This document shows positions 46,174 through 55,421 of a DNA stretch of 64,000 bases, in pieces. The stretch comes from Caulobacteraceae bacterium (GTDB taxonomy: Bacteria > Pseudomonadota > Alphaproteobacteria > Caulobacterales > Caulobacteraceae): assembly GCA_027487945.1 (NCBI GenBank), contig JAIYCQ010000048.1:117989-181988 (forward strand), in the 5' to 3' direction. Both the position numbers and the translations under genes were made by a program. The notes under the pieces are model-generated. The model was not told where the DNA came from. It saw only the letters and a program-made list of their open reading frames with translations, and ran no database searches. Each line of letters opens with the position of its first letter. Position 1 is the first letter of the stretch.

Positions 46174-46187
46174 TTGATCTTTGTCAA
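46174..46187. promoter_or_regulatory. FNR/FixK-type box
   Basis: TTGATCTTTGTCAA (minus: TTGACAAAGATCAA), one mismatch to TTGAT-N4-ATCAA, 48 nt upstream of the usp gene. Confidence 0.65.
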
Positions 46188-46233
46188 CCGATGCGCCAGT
46201 TGGAGCGCCCTCCCGAGTGTAAGGAACGAACTG

Positions 46234-46887
46234 GTGGCGAAAGGGCTGCGTAGCGCGCAATCACCGGGGAAGGCGCCCCGGGCCTGGCAACGGATGCTCT
46301 CTGGCCGCAGACTTGACCTGCTGGATCCCTCGCCGATGGACATCGAGATCGAGGACATCGCCCACGGCCTCGCGCGCGTCGCCCGCTGGAACGGCCAGAC
46401 GATCGGCGAACACGGCTTCTCCGTCGCCCAGCACTCGCTGGTGGTCGAGGAGATCGTGGCCTACATCCAGCCGGCCGTAGACCCGAAATGGCGCCTCGCC
46501 GCCCTGCTCCATGACGCCTCCGAGTATGTGATCGGCGACATGATCAGCCCGTTCAAGGCGGCCCTGGGCGTCAGCTACAAGGACTTCGAGGAGCGGCTGG
46601 AACACGCCATCCACGCGCGCTTCGGCCTGCCCGCCAAGACCCCGGCGGCGATCAAGAAGCTGATCAAACAGGCAGACCGCGCCTGCGCCTACTTCGAGGC
46701 GACCCAGCTGGCGGGTTTTGGCCATGATGAGTCGCTAGGCTTTTTCGGCCCGCTTCCGGCGGGTCTTTCCCTTGTGCTCGACCCCATGCCGGCGCGAGAA
46801 GCCCAGGACCGCTACGTCCAGCGCTTCCATGTCCTGTCGGAGGCGGCCGGGTTTGAGCCGGCCCAGGCGGCGTTCGATACGGAGTAG
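46234..46887 (+). CDS. HD-domain phosphohydrolase (YfbR-like)
   Basis: EHGFSVAQHSLVVEEIVAYI...LAALLHDASEYVIGDMISPFK; GTG start at 46234 or ATG at 46294. Confidence 0.85.
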   Translation: MAKGLRSAQSPGKAPRAWQRMLSGRRLDLLDPSPMDIEIEDIAHGLARVARWNGQTIGEHGFSVAQHSLVVEEIVAYIQPAVDPKWRLAALLHDASEYVIGDMISPFKAALGVSYKDFEERLEHAIHARFGLPAKTPAAIKKLIKQADRACAYFEATQLAGFGHDESLGFFGPLPAGLSLVLDPMPAREAQDRYVQRFHVLSEAAGFEPAQAAFDTE

Positions 46888-47406
46888 GTGCGCGTGACCC
46901 TGATCGTCAGTCCCTTGCGCGATGTCGATACGGTCGTCCGGTTCAGGAAACCGTCGCACCTGATCACGCTGCTCGACCCCCATATGATGGGCGATTGCCC
47001 GCGCGGCTTCCGCCCGGACAGGCATCTGAAGATCGCCGTCGACGACGTCTGGGAGCCCCAGGCCGGCAAGATCCTGCCTGCCGAAGACGTGGTCGAGGAT
47101 GTGCTGGCCTTCGGCAAGACCTGGACGGGTCAGTCGCCGATGCTGGTCCACTGCTGGGCCGGCGTCAGCCGGTCGACGGCCACGGCCTTCATCCTGGCCT
47201 GCCAGCGCCTGCCCGACGTCGCCGAGACGGAAATCGCCACGGCCCTACGCAAGGCTTCGGCCTCGGCAACGCCCAATCCGCTGCTGATCCGTCTGGCCGA
47301 CGACATCATGGGCCGCAAGGGCCGGATGGTCGACGCCGTCGCAGGCATCGGCAAGGGCGTCTACGCCTATCCGGGCTCGCCGTTCGAGCTGGGCCTGAAG
47401 TTCTAG
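46888..47406 (+). CDS. Protein tyrosine/dual-specificity phosphatase-like protein
   Basis: LVHCWAGVSRSTATAF (HCX5R loop). Confidence 0.87.
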   Translation: MRVTLIVSPLRDVDTVVRFRKPSHLITLLDPHMMGDCPRGFRPDRHLKIAVDDVWEPQAGKILPAEDVVEDVLAFGKTWTGQSPMLVHCWAGVSRSTATAFILACQRLPDVAETEIATALRKASASATPNPLLIRLADDIMGRKGRMVDAVAGIGKGVYAYPGSPFELGLKF

Positions 47407-47451
47407 ACGCGCCCTCCCCGCCGGCGCCGGTCGGTGCTAGTCAGGGCCTCA

Positions 47452-48432
47452 ATGACCCTTTCCGTCGTCATCGGCCTGTCCGCCGTCACCGTCGCCGTCC
47501 GCAATGGCGAGGCGGTGATCCTGACGGTGCGCCCCCATGATGCGGTCACCGACCGGGCCACCACCCTGCCCGGCCTGCCGTCCGGACCGTTCGACCCCGA
47601 GGGCCACCGCACCTTCGAGATCGCCCTGCGCGCCTTCGTGACGGAGCAGACCGGCTTCGACCTCGGCTATGTCGAACAACTCTACACCTTCGGCGACAAG
47701 GGCCGCGACGCGCCGCGCGCCGAGGTGGGCGCCGGCGCCGCGCGGGTCGTCTCCGTCGGTTACCTGGCCCTGACGCCGGCCGCGGTCGAGACCGATGGCC
47801 TCGACACCGCCTGGGCGCCCTGGTCGCGGTTCTTTCCCTGGGAGGACTGGCGCCAGGGCCGTCCCGCCCTGATCGACGAAGCCATAGCGCCGGCGCTGCG
47901 CCGCTGGGCGGGTCGCGACGAGAGCCGGCTGGCCCGGGCCCGCCTGCTGTTCGCGCTGGACGAGGCGGGCTGGAACGAGGAGCGGGTGCTGGACCGCTAT
48001 GAGTTGCTCTACGAGGCCGGTCTCGCCCCCGAGGCCGCCCGGGACCAGCGGCGCGACCGGGGTGAGGACGCCGTCGAGCCCCGCGCCCTGTCAGCAGCCC
48101 TTGGCGAGCCGATGCTGTCGGACCACCGCCGCATCCTGGCCACGGGCCTCGGCCGCCTGCGCGGCAAGCTGAAGTACCGTCCGGTCGTGTTCGAATTGAT
48201 GCCGGCGGAGTTCACCCTGTCGGCGCTGCAGCGGGCTGTGGAGGCCATCGCCGGCGTGCCGCTGCACAAGCAGAATTTCCGCCGCGTGGTCGAGCGCATC
48301 GACCTGGTCGAGGGCCTCGGCCGCATGGACACCGAAACCGGCGGCCGCCCGGCGGAGCTGTTCCGGTTCCGCCGCGAATTGCTGACCCAACGACCCGCGG
48401 GCGGGCTGAGCCTGCCACTGCAACGGGAGTAA
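47452..48432 (+). CDS. NrtR-like Nudix-related transcriptional regulator
   Basis: N-terminal Nudix fold with degenerate Nudix box, C-terminal winged helix (LSALQRAVEAIAGVPLHKQNFRRVVERIDLVEGLG). Confidence 0.83.
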   Translation: MTLSVVIGLSAVTVAVRNGEAVILTVRPHDAVTDRATTLPGLPSGPFDPEGHRTFEIALRAFVTEQTGFDLGYVEQLYTFGDKGRDAPRAEVGAGAARVVSVGYLALTPAAVETDGLDTAWAPWSRFFPWEDWRQGRPALIDEAIAPALRRWAGRDESRLARARLLFALDEAGWNEERVLDRYELLYEAGLAPEAARDQRRDRGEDAVEPRALSAALGEPMLSDHRRILATGLGRLRGKLKYRPVVFELMPAEFTLSALQRAVEAIAGVPLHKQNFRRVVERIDLVEGLGRMDTETGGRPAELFRFRRELLTQRPAGGLSLPLQRE

Positions 48433-48448
48433 CGGACACGACCGCGCC

Positions 48449-49396
48449 CTACTCCGCCGCGATCCTGTCCGGCTCCACGGCCTTGGCCGCTTCACGCGCC
48501 TGCCACCTTGCCTTCAGCGAGGCCGAGGTCTCGCGCGAGCCGTCGGGGCTCCAGCCGGGGCGACCGAACAGGTAGCCGAAGACCTCGCGGATCGAGCGCG
48601 AGCCTGCGAGGTCCTTGCCGATGCCGATCCACTCATGAAACGCCACGCGCAGGATATTGAAATCGCCCAGGTTGTGGACCAGCCCGTAGCGTGGCGGCTC
48701 CTTGTCATCCTCCGGGATGTAGGTGCCGAACATCCGGTCCCAGATGATCAGGATGCCGGCGTAGTTGGAGTCCAGGTAGCGCGGGTTGCGGGCGTGATGG
48801 ACCCGATGGTGCGACGGGGTGTTGAACACCGCCTCGAACCAGCGCGGCATCCGGTGGATCGCCTCGGTGTGGATCCAGTACTGGTAGACGAGGCTGACGC
48901 CCTTCTGCACAGCGATCATCGCCGGCGGGAAGCCGAGGAAGGCCAGCGGCAGCCAGAGCAGCCATGAGCCGTTGACCCCGCCGGTCCAGGTCTGCCGCAG
49001 GGCGGTGGCCAGGTTGTAGTGCTGCGAGGAGTGATGGTTGACGTGGCTCGCCCACCAGAAGCGGCGCTCATGCGACAGGCGGTGGAACCAGTAGTAGGTC
49101 AGGTCTTCCGCGAAAAAGATCGCGACCCAGGCCCACCAGGCGGTCATGGGAATGTCGAACAGCCGGTGGTTCTGCCAGATCCACACCGTCGTCCCGACGA
49201 CGAGCGCCGCGGTGAAACCGCCGGCGATCGTGCTGCCGAGGCCCATGACCAGCGAGGTCGCGGTGTCCCTGGCCTCATAGTTGGCCCTGGCCTTGCGCAT
49301 CCGTCCGAGCACGATCTCGGCAAGGATGGTCACGACGAAGACCGGTATGGCCAGGGTGACCGGATTGAAGGGTGCGACCAGCGGATCGAGCGTCAT
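48449..49396 (-). CDS. Sterol desaturase/fatty acid hydroxylase family protein
   Basis: WFHRLSHERRFWWASHVNHHSSQHYN; PSHHRVHHARN histidine boxes. Confidence 0.92.
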   Translation of the reverse strand: MTLDPLVAPFNPVTLAIPVFVVTILAEIVLGRMRKARANYEARDTATSLVMGLGSTIAGGFTAALVVGTTVWIWQNHRLFDIPMTAWWAWVAIFFAEDLTYYWFHRLSHERRFWWASHVNHHSSQHYNLATALRQTWTGGVNGSWLLWLPLAFLGFPPAMIAVQKGVSLVYQYWIHTEAIHRMPRWFEAVFNTPSHHRVHHARNPRYLDSNYAGILIIWDRMFGTYIPEDDKEPPRYGLVHNLGDFNILRVAFHEWIGIGKDLAGSRSIREVFGYLFGRPGWSPDGSRETSASLKARWQAREAAKAVEPDRIAAE

Positions 49397-49794
49397 GGGG
49401 CGACAGCCTCCTCGTCTTGCGGCGGCCAGGGATTGACGCCGCTGACCGCCAGGGCGGCGACCGGCGCAGCGGGGTCGCGCAGGCGCAGTCGCACCTTGCC
49501 GGCCCTGACCGGCGCCTTCACGGCGTCGTCCCAGGCCAGCGCCCGCGACACCCAGGAATCGCCCAGCCGAAAGAGGACCAGCGCCCGGACACCGTCCCGT
49601 GCGATGACGCCGCCGCCGTCGGCGGCGATCCACAGACGGGTCGGGGCATGGTCGGGGAACTCGGCGGCCAGCATGGCCCTTGCCGCGACCTCGTCCAGGG
49701 CGGGCGAGGGTCTGGCGATCCGCGCCCAGGCCGCCACAGCGACCATGAGGGCCACGGCCACGGCCGAGCCGATAAGCGTATAGAGTTCTTCCAC
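49393..49794 (-). CDS. Hypothetical membrane-anchored protein
   Basis: 133 aa, TM N-terminus; 4-nt overlap with the sterol desaturase gene. Confidence 0.75.
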   Translation of the reverse strand: MEELYTLIGSAVAVALMVAVAAWARIARPSPALDEVAARAMLAAEFPDHAPTRLWIAADGGGVIARDGVRALVLFRLGDSWVSRALAWDDAVKAPVRAGKVRLRLRDPAAPVAALAVSGVNPWPPQDEEAVAP

Positions 49795-49850
49795 GTCGTT
49801 CGCCTTCTCCCCGGCGGGGAGTGTCTACCGGAGCGCGGCCGCGTCAACGG

Positions 49851-49881
49851 AAAAAGCCCTCCCCCGTCGCCGGAGAAGGGC
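49851..49881 (-). terminator. Intrinsic terminator after OMP gene 49916-50413
   Basis: Minus strand GCCCTTCTCC-ggcgac-GGGGGAGGGC-TTTTT. Confidence 0.8.
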
Positions 49882-49915
49882 CTGTCCTGTCGTCGCGATC
49901 CTTGCGAAGCGTCGA

Positions 49916-50413
49916 CTAGAAGCGGCGGACGTAGCTCAGCGACCAGACATTGGCGTCGCCGCCATAGCTCGTCCAGTCGGCGCGGACGCCGTCGTTGGCG
50001 GTGAAGAAGCCCTGCACGCCGACGCCGTAGGCGGCGTCGCTGCCGGTGCCGGCGGCGGTGAAGCCGCCAGCCGAGGCTTCAACTTCGTAGCTGACGTAGC
50101 CGACGCGCGCAAAGAGGTCGAAGTTCTCGTTCGCGGGGATCTTGCCGACGACGAAGGCGCCGAGCTCATACTTCATTTCGACGTCGACGCCCGAGACGGT
50201 GTCGTCGCTGATGCCGAAGCCCGCTTCAGCCTCGACGGCGAAGTAGGGGTTGATCTGGGCGCCCAGGCGCCCCTGGATCAGGCCTACGGTCACATCGGCC
50301 TCGTCAACGGCCACGCTGGCGTAGCCGATGTTCCCGTAAACCTGGGCCTGGGCGATCGCCGGAGCGGCCAGCAGGGCGGAAGCGGCCGCAGCCGCGAGGA
50401 TGGTCTTCTTCAT
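49916..50413 (-). CDS. Outer membrane beta-barrel protein
   Basis: Signal peptide MKKTILAAAAASALLAAPAIAQA; opacity-like barrel ending VWSLSYVRRF. Confidence 0.9.
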   Translation of the reverse strand: MKKTILAAAAASALLAAPAIAQAQVYGNIGYASVAVDEADVTVGLIQGRLGAQINPYFAVEAEAGFGISDDTVSGVDVEMKYELGAFVVGKIPANENFDLFARVGYVSYEVEASAGGFTAAGTGSDAAYGVGVQGFFTANDGVRADWTSYGGDANVWSLSYVRRF

Positions 50414-50491
50414 GTCTGTAGTTCCCCAACATTCACGCAACTTTTAGGCGTGCGCCCATTTCGGGTAATGATGTTTTTGACTCGTCACAAC

Positions 50492-50519
50492 AAAAACCCC
50501 TCCGTTTCGGGAGGGGTTT
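50492..50519 (-). terminator. Intrinsic terminator after OMP gene 50545-51039
   Basis: Minus strand AAACCCCTCCC-gaaa-CGGAGGGGTTTTTG. Confidence 0.85.
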
Positions 50520-50544
50520 CCGTCAGACCTGCCGCAATTCGCGA

Positions 50545-51039
50545 CTAGAACTTGCGGCTGTAGCCGATGGACCACACATCGGCTTCGACATCGTCGTGGT
50601 CGTGGCGGGTCCAGTCGAGGCGGACGCCGTCCTTGTCGGTCACGTTGTACTGACCGCCAACGCCGTAGGCGAAGCCGTCGGTGTCCAGGTCCCCGAGCGT
50701 GGTGTCGAAGCTCGCGCCGGTATAGCCGGCCCGGGCGAACAGTTCGAAGCTCGGCGACAGCGGCGCGGTAACCACGCCGAAGACGCCGACTTCATGCTTC
50801 AGCTCGACATCGACGCCCGAGACGGTGTCGTCCGAGACGCCGAAAGCGGCCTCGCCCTCGACCGCGAGATAGGGGTTGAACCTGTAGCCGAGGCGCCCCT
50901 GCAGCGCGCCGAGGTTGGCGTCATCGGCCTCAACGCCGGCATAGCCCACCGTGCCGTAGGCCTGGGCCTGGGCGGCCGAGACGGCAACCATCGAAAGTAC
51001 GGCGGCCGAGGCCGCGATCATGAGAGTTTTCATCGTCAT
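50545..51039 (-). CDS. Outer membrane beta-barrel protein (paralogue of 49916-50413)
   Basis: Signal peptide MTMKTLMIAASAAVLSMVAVSAAQAQA; ends VWSIGYSRKF. Confidence 0.9.
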   Translation of the reverse strand: MTMKTLMIAASAAVLSMVAVSAAQAQAYGTVGYAGVEADDANLGALQGRLGYRFNPYLAVEGEAAFGVSDDTVSGVDVELKHEVGVFGVVTAPLSPSFELFARAGYTGASFDTTLGDLDTDGFAYGVGGQYNVTDKDGVRLDWTRHDHDDVEADVWSIGYSRKF

Positions 51040-51258
51040 TGTCTCCTTGACGCTTTTCAGCTCCCCAGCTGCCCATCGGGGTAGGAGCCAAACGCGGCGG
51101 CGGAGGGACGGTTCAGCGGACGGAATGAGGCGGAATTGTTTCGTGGCAGAATGGCCACAGGCCGCGCGATGGGCTGACGCGGCGGTCATGCGTGCTATTG
51201 ATCGGCGATCAAATCACCAAAGCGCCGCGCGCACGCGGCCATCGTCGGGACATCGCCA

Positions 51259-52389
51259 GTGCATCAGGCCGTCATCGCCGCCACCGGACTCCACACGCCG
51301 GATCAGAGCATCTCCAACACCGAGCTGGTCGACGCCTTCAACAACTACGTCGAACGCTTCAACGCCGCGAACGCCGCCGCCATCGAAGCCGGGGAGGTTC
51401 AGGCCTTGGCGCCCTCCTCGCCCGAGTTCATCGAGAAGGCGTCGGGCATCAAGTCGCGCTTCGTCATCGACAAGGCCGGAATCCTCGACCCGGACGTGAT
51501 GCGGCCTAACATTCCGGAGCGCCCGAACGACCAGATCTCGGTCCTCGCCGAGATCGCCGTCGAGGCCGCCCGACAGGCGATTGCGCGCTGGGGCAAGCCG
51601 GCCAGCGAGATCGATGCGGTGATCTGCGCCGCCTCCAATATGCAGCGCGCCTACCCCGCCATGGCGATCGAGGTGCAGCAGGCGCTGGGGATCGGCGGCT
51701 TCGCCTTCGATATGAACGTCGCCTGTTCCAGCGCCACCTTCGGCATCAAGACCGCCGCCGACTTCATCGCGTCGGGTTCGGCCAGGGCCGTGCTGATGGT
51801 CAATCCCGAGATCTGCTCTGGCCACCTCAACTTCCGTGACCGCGACAGCCACTTCATCTTCGGGGACGTGGCGACGGCGGTGATCGTGGAGCGCGCGGAC
51901 CTCGCCCCGCCGTCGGGCGAAGGCGCAGGCTGGGAAATCCTGGGCACGCGGCTGAAGACCCAGTTCTCCAACAACATCCGCAACAACTTCGGCTTCCTCA
52001 ATCGCGCCGCGCCTGAAGGCGTCGGCGCGCCGGACAAGCTGTTCGTCCAGGAGGGCCGAAAGGTCTTCCGCGAAGTCGTGCCGATGGTCAGCGAGATGAT
52101 CCTCGAGCATGCGACCGACATCGGCGTCGACCCGACCGGGCTCAAGCGGATGTGGCTGCATCAGGCCAACATCAACATGAACGAGATGATCGGTCGCCGC
52201 GTGCTTGGCCGTGACCCGGCCCCCGGCGAGAACGTCATCATCCTGGACGAGTACGCCAATACCTCGAGCGCCGGCTCGATCATCGCCTTCCACAAGACCT
52301 GCGACGACTTCGCCGCCGGCGAGACGGGTCTGATCTGCAGCTTCGGGGCCGGCTACTCGGCCGGCACGGTGTTCGTCAGGAAGCGTTAG
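51259..52389 (+). CDS. Beta-ketoacyl-ACP synthase III (FabH-like)
   Basis: NVACSSATFG Cys, LHQANINMN His, EYANTSSAGSI Asn catalytic triad; GTG start. Confidence 0.9.
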   Translation: MHQAVIAATGLHTPDQSISNTELVDAFNNYVERFNAANAAAIEAGEVQALAPSSPEFIEKASGIKSRFVIDKAGILDPDVMRPNIPERPNDQISVLAEIAVEAARQAIARWGKPASEIDAVICAASNMQRAYPAMAIEVQQALGIGGFAFDMNVACSSATFGIKTAADFIASGSARAVLMVNPEICSGHLNFRDRDSHFIFGDVATAVIVERADLAPPSGEGAGWEILGTRLKTQFSNNIRNNFGFLNRAAPEGVGAPDKLFVQEGRKVFREVVPMVSEMILEHATDIGVDPTGLKRMWLHQANINMNEMIGRRVLGRDPAPGENVIILDEYANTSSAGSIIAFHKTCDDFAAGETGLICSFGAGYSAGTVFVRKR

Positions 52390-52393
52390 GGCG

Positions 52394-53545
52394 TCAGGCC
52401 GCCCCGGTCGGGGCCGGTCGCAGCGCCTTGTTGCGGAACCACTTGGAGATCACCCACTTCTGGCCCGCCGTCGGCGGCGCGCCGACGTGGAGGGTCATGG
52501 GGTCGACCGAGCCGTCGGGCTTGACGCTGTCGAAGATCAGCGCGCAGCCGCGGGGCGGCTTGTATCCGATCTTGAGGTGCGGGAACTCCGTGGCCCCGCC
52601 CTCGAAGCCGTCGTTCAGATAGACCAGCAGCGTCCGCACTCGCTGACCCAGCTTCTCGAGGATCGGCGCGTTCTGAAGGGTCTCGGGAATGTAGTCGACG
52701 TGCGGCTTGTAGAGCTCGCCGGTGGCGTAGTGGAGCACGCCCAGCGCCTCTCCGTTCTCCGGCGGCATCTCCGCCGCCGCCGCCAGACGTGCGCTGATCA
52801 GCTCCAGGATGACGTCGCTTTCGACGAAGCCGAAGTGCATGACCGTATTGGTCCGCTCCTCGCGCACGCTCTCAGCGCCCGTCTCATCCAGCACCTTGCC
52901 GCGGGTCAGGGTTGGGGCCGCCATGGCGATGACGTAGTCGCAGATCCATGGGTCGAGCAGGCCGTCCAGCATCCAGACGTTCGGATCGGTGCGATCCTGC
53001 TGCTTGTGGAACGGCTTGGCGAAGGCCGAGAGGTCGATAGACCCGGCGACCTGTTGCCAGTCGACGTCGAGGCTCTGCGGAATCTGGTCCTTCATGAACA
53101 GTTCCGCCGTGTGCGAGCCAAGCTGCGCGGCCCGGGCAAGGGCGGCGCCGGAGCGGGCCAGCAGGCCGAGCTGACAGGCCGCGCGCGCATCCCCACGTTC
53201 GGCCAGCGCTACCAGCCACACCACGGCCTGGCCCAGGTCGCGCGGCGTGCCGATACCGCCGGCATGGATGACCGAGGCGAGATGCAGGGCGAACATGTCG
53301 CCCGTGCGTGCCGCCGTGACGACCTTGGCGACCCCATCGGCGGGCCGTTGCGGCATGGCGTAGCCGACAAGCTCCCAAAGGCCGAGCCGCGCGAAGGCGG
53401 AGGCGCTTCCCGCGCGGGCGGCGAGGCCCATCCACTGCAGGGCCTGGCCGGGCTCGCCGGTTTCCTGGAAGGCGAGCGCAACCTGCTCCTGGGCGGCGGG
53501 ATCACCGGCCTTGGCGGCCGCGACGAGACTCTCGGGCGTGTTCAT
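52394..53545 (-). CDS. 2OG-Fe(II) oxygenase (prolyl 4-hydroxylase-like) with N-terminal Sel1-type repeats
   Basis: Sel1-like helical N-term; YKPHVDYIPE, GGATEFPHLKIGYKPPRGCALIFD. Confidence 0.87.
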   Translation of the reverse strand: MNTPESLVAAAKAGDPAAQEQVALAFQETGEPGQALQWMGLAARAGSASAFARLGLWELVGYAMPQRPADGVAKVVTAARTGDMFALHLASVIHAGGIGTPRDLGQAVVWLVALAERGDARAACQLGLLARSGAALARAAQLGSHTAELFMKDQIPQSLDVDWQQVAGSIDLSAFAKPFHKQQDRTDPNVWMLDGLLDPWICDYVIAMAAPTLTRGKVLDETGAESVREERTNTVMHFGFVESDVILELISARLAAAAEMPPENGEALGVLHYATGELYKPHVDYIPETLQNAPILEKLGQRVRTLLVYLNDGFEGGATEFPHLKIGYKPPRGCALIFDSVKPDGSVDPMTLHVGAPPTAGQKWVISKWFRNKALRPAPTGAA

Positions 53546-53578
53546 ACGTCTCTTCTAGCCGCACCAGCCCCCCTGCTG

Positions 53579-54790
53579 CTAGCCGCCCGACGCCGGCGCC
53601 GGAGTCGCAGAGATCCGCGCGGCCTTCCAGTTCATGGCGTTGCGGATGCGCCAGCTGACCGAGGGATGGCTGTAGAAGACGATCTCCTCCAGCTGGCCCG
53701 GCGTTGCGGCCCGGTACTCCACGGTCTGGACAAGGGCCTTGGCGAGGCCGTCCGGCTCTCCGGCCACCTGCAGGGAATAGTTGTCGGCGTCCGCCTCGGA
53801 CAGGCGGGTGATCGAGTTGAAGGCCGGCGTCGCCAGCAGGCCCAGCACGGACAGCACCGCCATCAGCACGGGCAAGCCGGCCGGGTCGGCGATACCCGTG
53901 ACGCCCTTGGCGCCGAGAAGTCGGGCGGCCAGCGGGAACAGGCGATCCACGGCCCAGAAGCCGATGACCAGCAGCAGCGCGGTCGCCGCCAGACGCGACA
54001 GCACGTGGCCGCGCGCATAGTGGCCCATCTCGTGACCGACCACGGCGCGGATCTCGCTCATGTCGGCCCCGGCCTTGAACATCGTGTCGCTGATGTTGAT
54101 CTGCGCCGAGCCGAACAGGCCCGTGACATTGGCCGTGTAGCGGTTGGACTGCTTCGACCCGTCGTAGACGAAGATCTTCTCGGACGGGACGCCGTTGGCC
54201 CTGGCCATCTCGACGATGGCGTCACGGACCGGACCGTCCGGCGCGGGCGTGTAGCTGTTGAACAGCGGCAGGAGGAAGATCGGCGCCAGAACGAGAACAA
54301 GCACCAGCGCACCGGCGGACACCCCGCTGGCCCAGATCCACCAGGTCTTCGGGGCCCGGCGCAGAAGCCAGTAGATGATCGACAGCAGGATCACCGAGAC
54401 CACCAGTCCCAACACGGCGCCCACCGCCCATTCGCCGAGCCAGCCGGCCAGCGGCTGGCTGGTCAGGCCATAGGAAGTCTCGCGATACCAGTCCGCATAG
54501 ATCGACCAGGGCAGGCCCAGGAGCTCTTCGAAGAACAGCGCGACGGGGAGCACGGCCAGCGCGGCCAGCCAGGGACGGGACCGCCCGCCTTCAACGCCGC
54601 CGCGGATCTTCACCAGCACGCCGGAGCGGACAACCAGCCAGGCCACCGCAAGGGCGACGACCGTGCTCCACAGCAGCAGCCAGTGGCCGCCCTGGGTATA
54701 GGCCGTGGCCTTGGCGTGAACCTCGGGCGACAGCGTCGCCAGGTAGCGGGCCGTCTCGGCGGCCGGATCAAAGGCCTGGATCGTGGCCAT
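53579..54790 (-). CDS. M48-family membrane metallopeptidase (Ste24/CAAX-type)
   Basis: VVGHEMGHYARGH zinc motif; VYDGSKQSNRYTANVTGLFGSAQI. Confidence 0.93.
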   Translation of the reverse strand: MATIQAFDPAAETARYLATLSPEVHAKATAYTQGGHWLLLWSTVVALAVAWLVVRSGVLVKIRGGVEGGRSRPWLAALAVLPVALFFEELLGLPWSIYADWYRETSYGLTSQPLAGWLGEWAVGAVLGLVVSVILLSIIYWLLRRAPKTWWIWASGVSAGALVLVLVLAPIFLLPLFNSYTPAPDGPVRDAIVEMARANGVPSEKIFVYDGSKQSNRYTANVTGLFGSAQINISDTMFKAGADMSEIRAVVGHEMGHYARGHVLSRLAATALLLVIGFWAVDRLFPLAARLLGAKGVTGIADPAGLPVLMAVLSVLGLLATPAFNSITRLSEADADNYSLQVAGEPDGLAKALVQTVEYRAATPGQLEEIVFYSHPSVSWRIRNAMNWKAARISATPAPASGG

Positions 54791-55042
54791 GGGTATCCCC
54801 TCCCCTGTGTGGGCGGAGGAAGCCACGCGCCGGCCGCCCTGTCAGGTGAATTCGCGGTCAGGATCGGGTGTCGACGATCCGGGCGCTGCGCACCCCTTGA
54901 GACACCGGTATCAGCGCACCGTGACCACCGCGGCGCCAAAGGAGTCATCAAGCCGCACAGGGCGCCCAATTTCGGCGCCGCGCGATGTTTACACTGGATG
55001 TCGGGGGCTCTTTAGGTGCGCGCAGTATTGGGGGAGTGGAAC

Positions 55043-55405
55043 ATGGACAACGTCATCGCCTATCCTGGACTGACGCGTTCGTCGGGCCGGAGACGCGGCG
55101 GCAAGGTCGATCCGCTGATCGCCGAGATTGTCGACGGCCTTGTCCACTTCCGCGGCCAGGCCCACCGTGACCTGGTCTGCGACTTCATCGCCTCAAGGCG
55201 TGCGGGCCGGCCGGTCAAGGCTTCGGCGGGTCTGCGGGCGGAGGTGATCGCCGCCTTCCAGAGCCACATCGACCCCATCGCGCCAGCGCGGCGACCACGA
55301 CCGCTGATCGGGCTGCCGTTCGGACCCGGTAGCCACCGCTGGGGCCTGAGCCCGGAAGGCGCCCGGCTGTTCGAGGGGCAGCTGTCCGTGACCCGTTGGG
55401 CCTGA
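55043..55405 (+). CDS. Hypothetical protein, 120 aa
   Basis: Coherent basic ORF MDNVIAYPGLTRSSGRRRGGKVDPLIAEIVDGLVHF. Confidence 0.6.
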   Translation: MDNVIAYPGLTRSSGRRRGGKVDPLIAEIVDGLVHFRGQAHRDLVCDFIASRRAGRPVKASAGLRAEVIAAFQSHIDPIAPARRPRPLIGLPFGPGSHRWGLSPEGARLFEGQLSVTRWA

Positions 55406-55421
55406 CGGTCACGCCCCCTCC

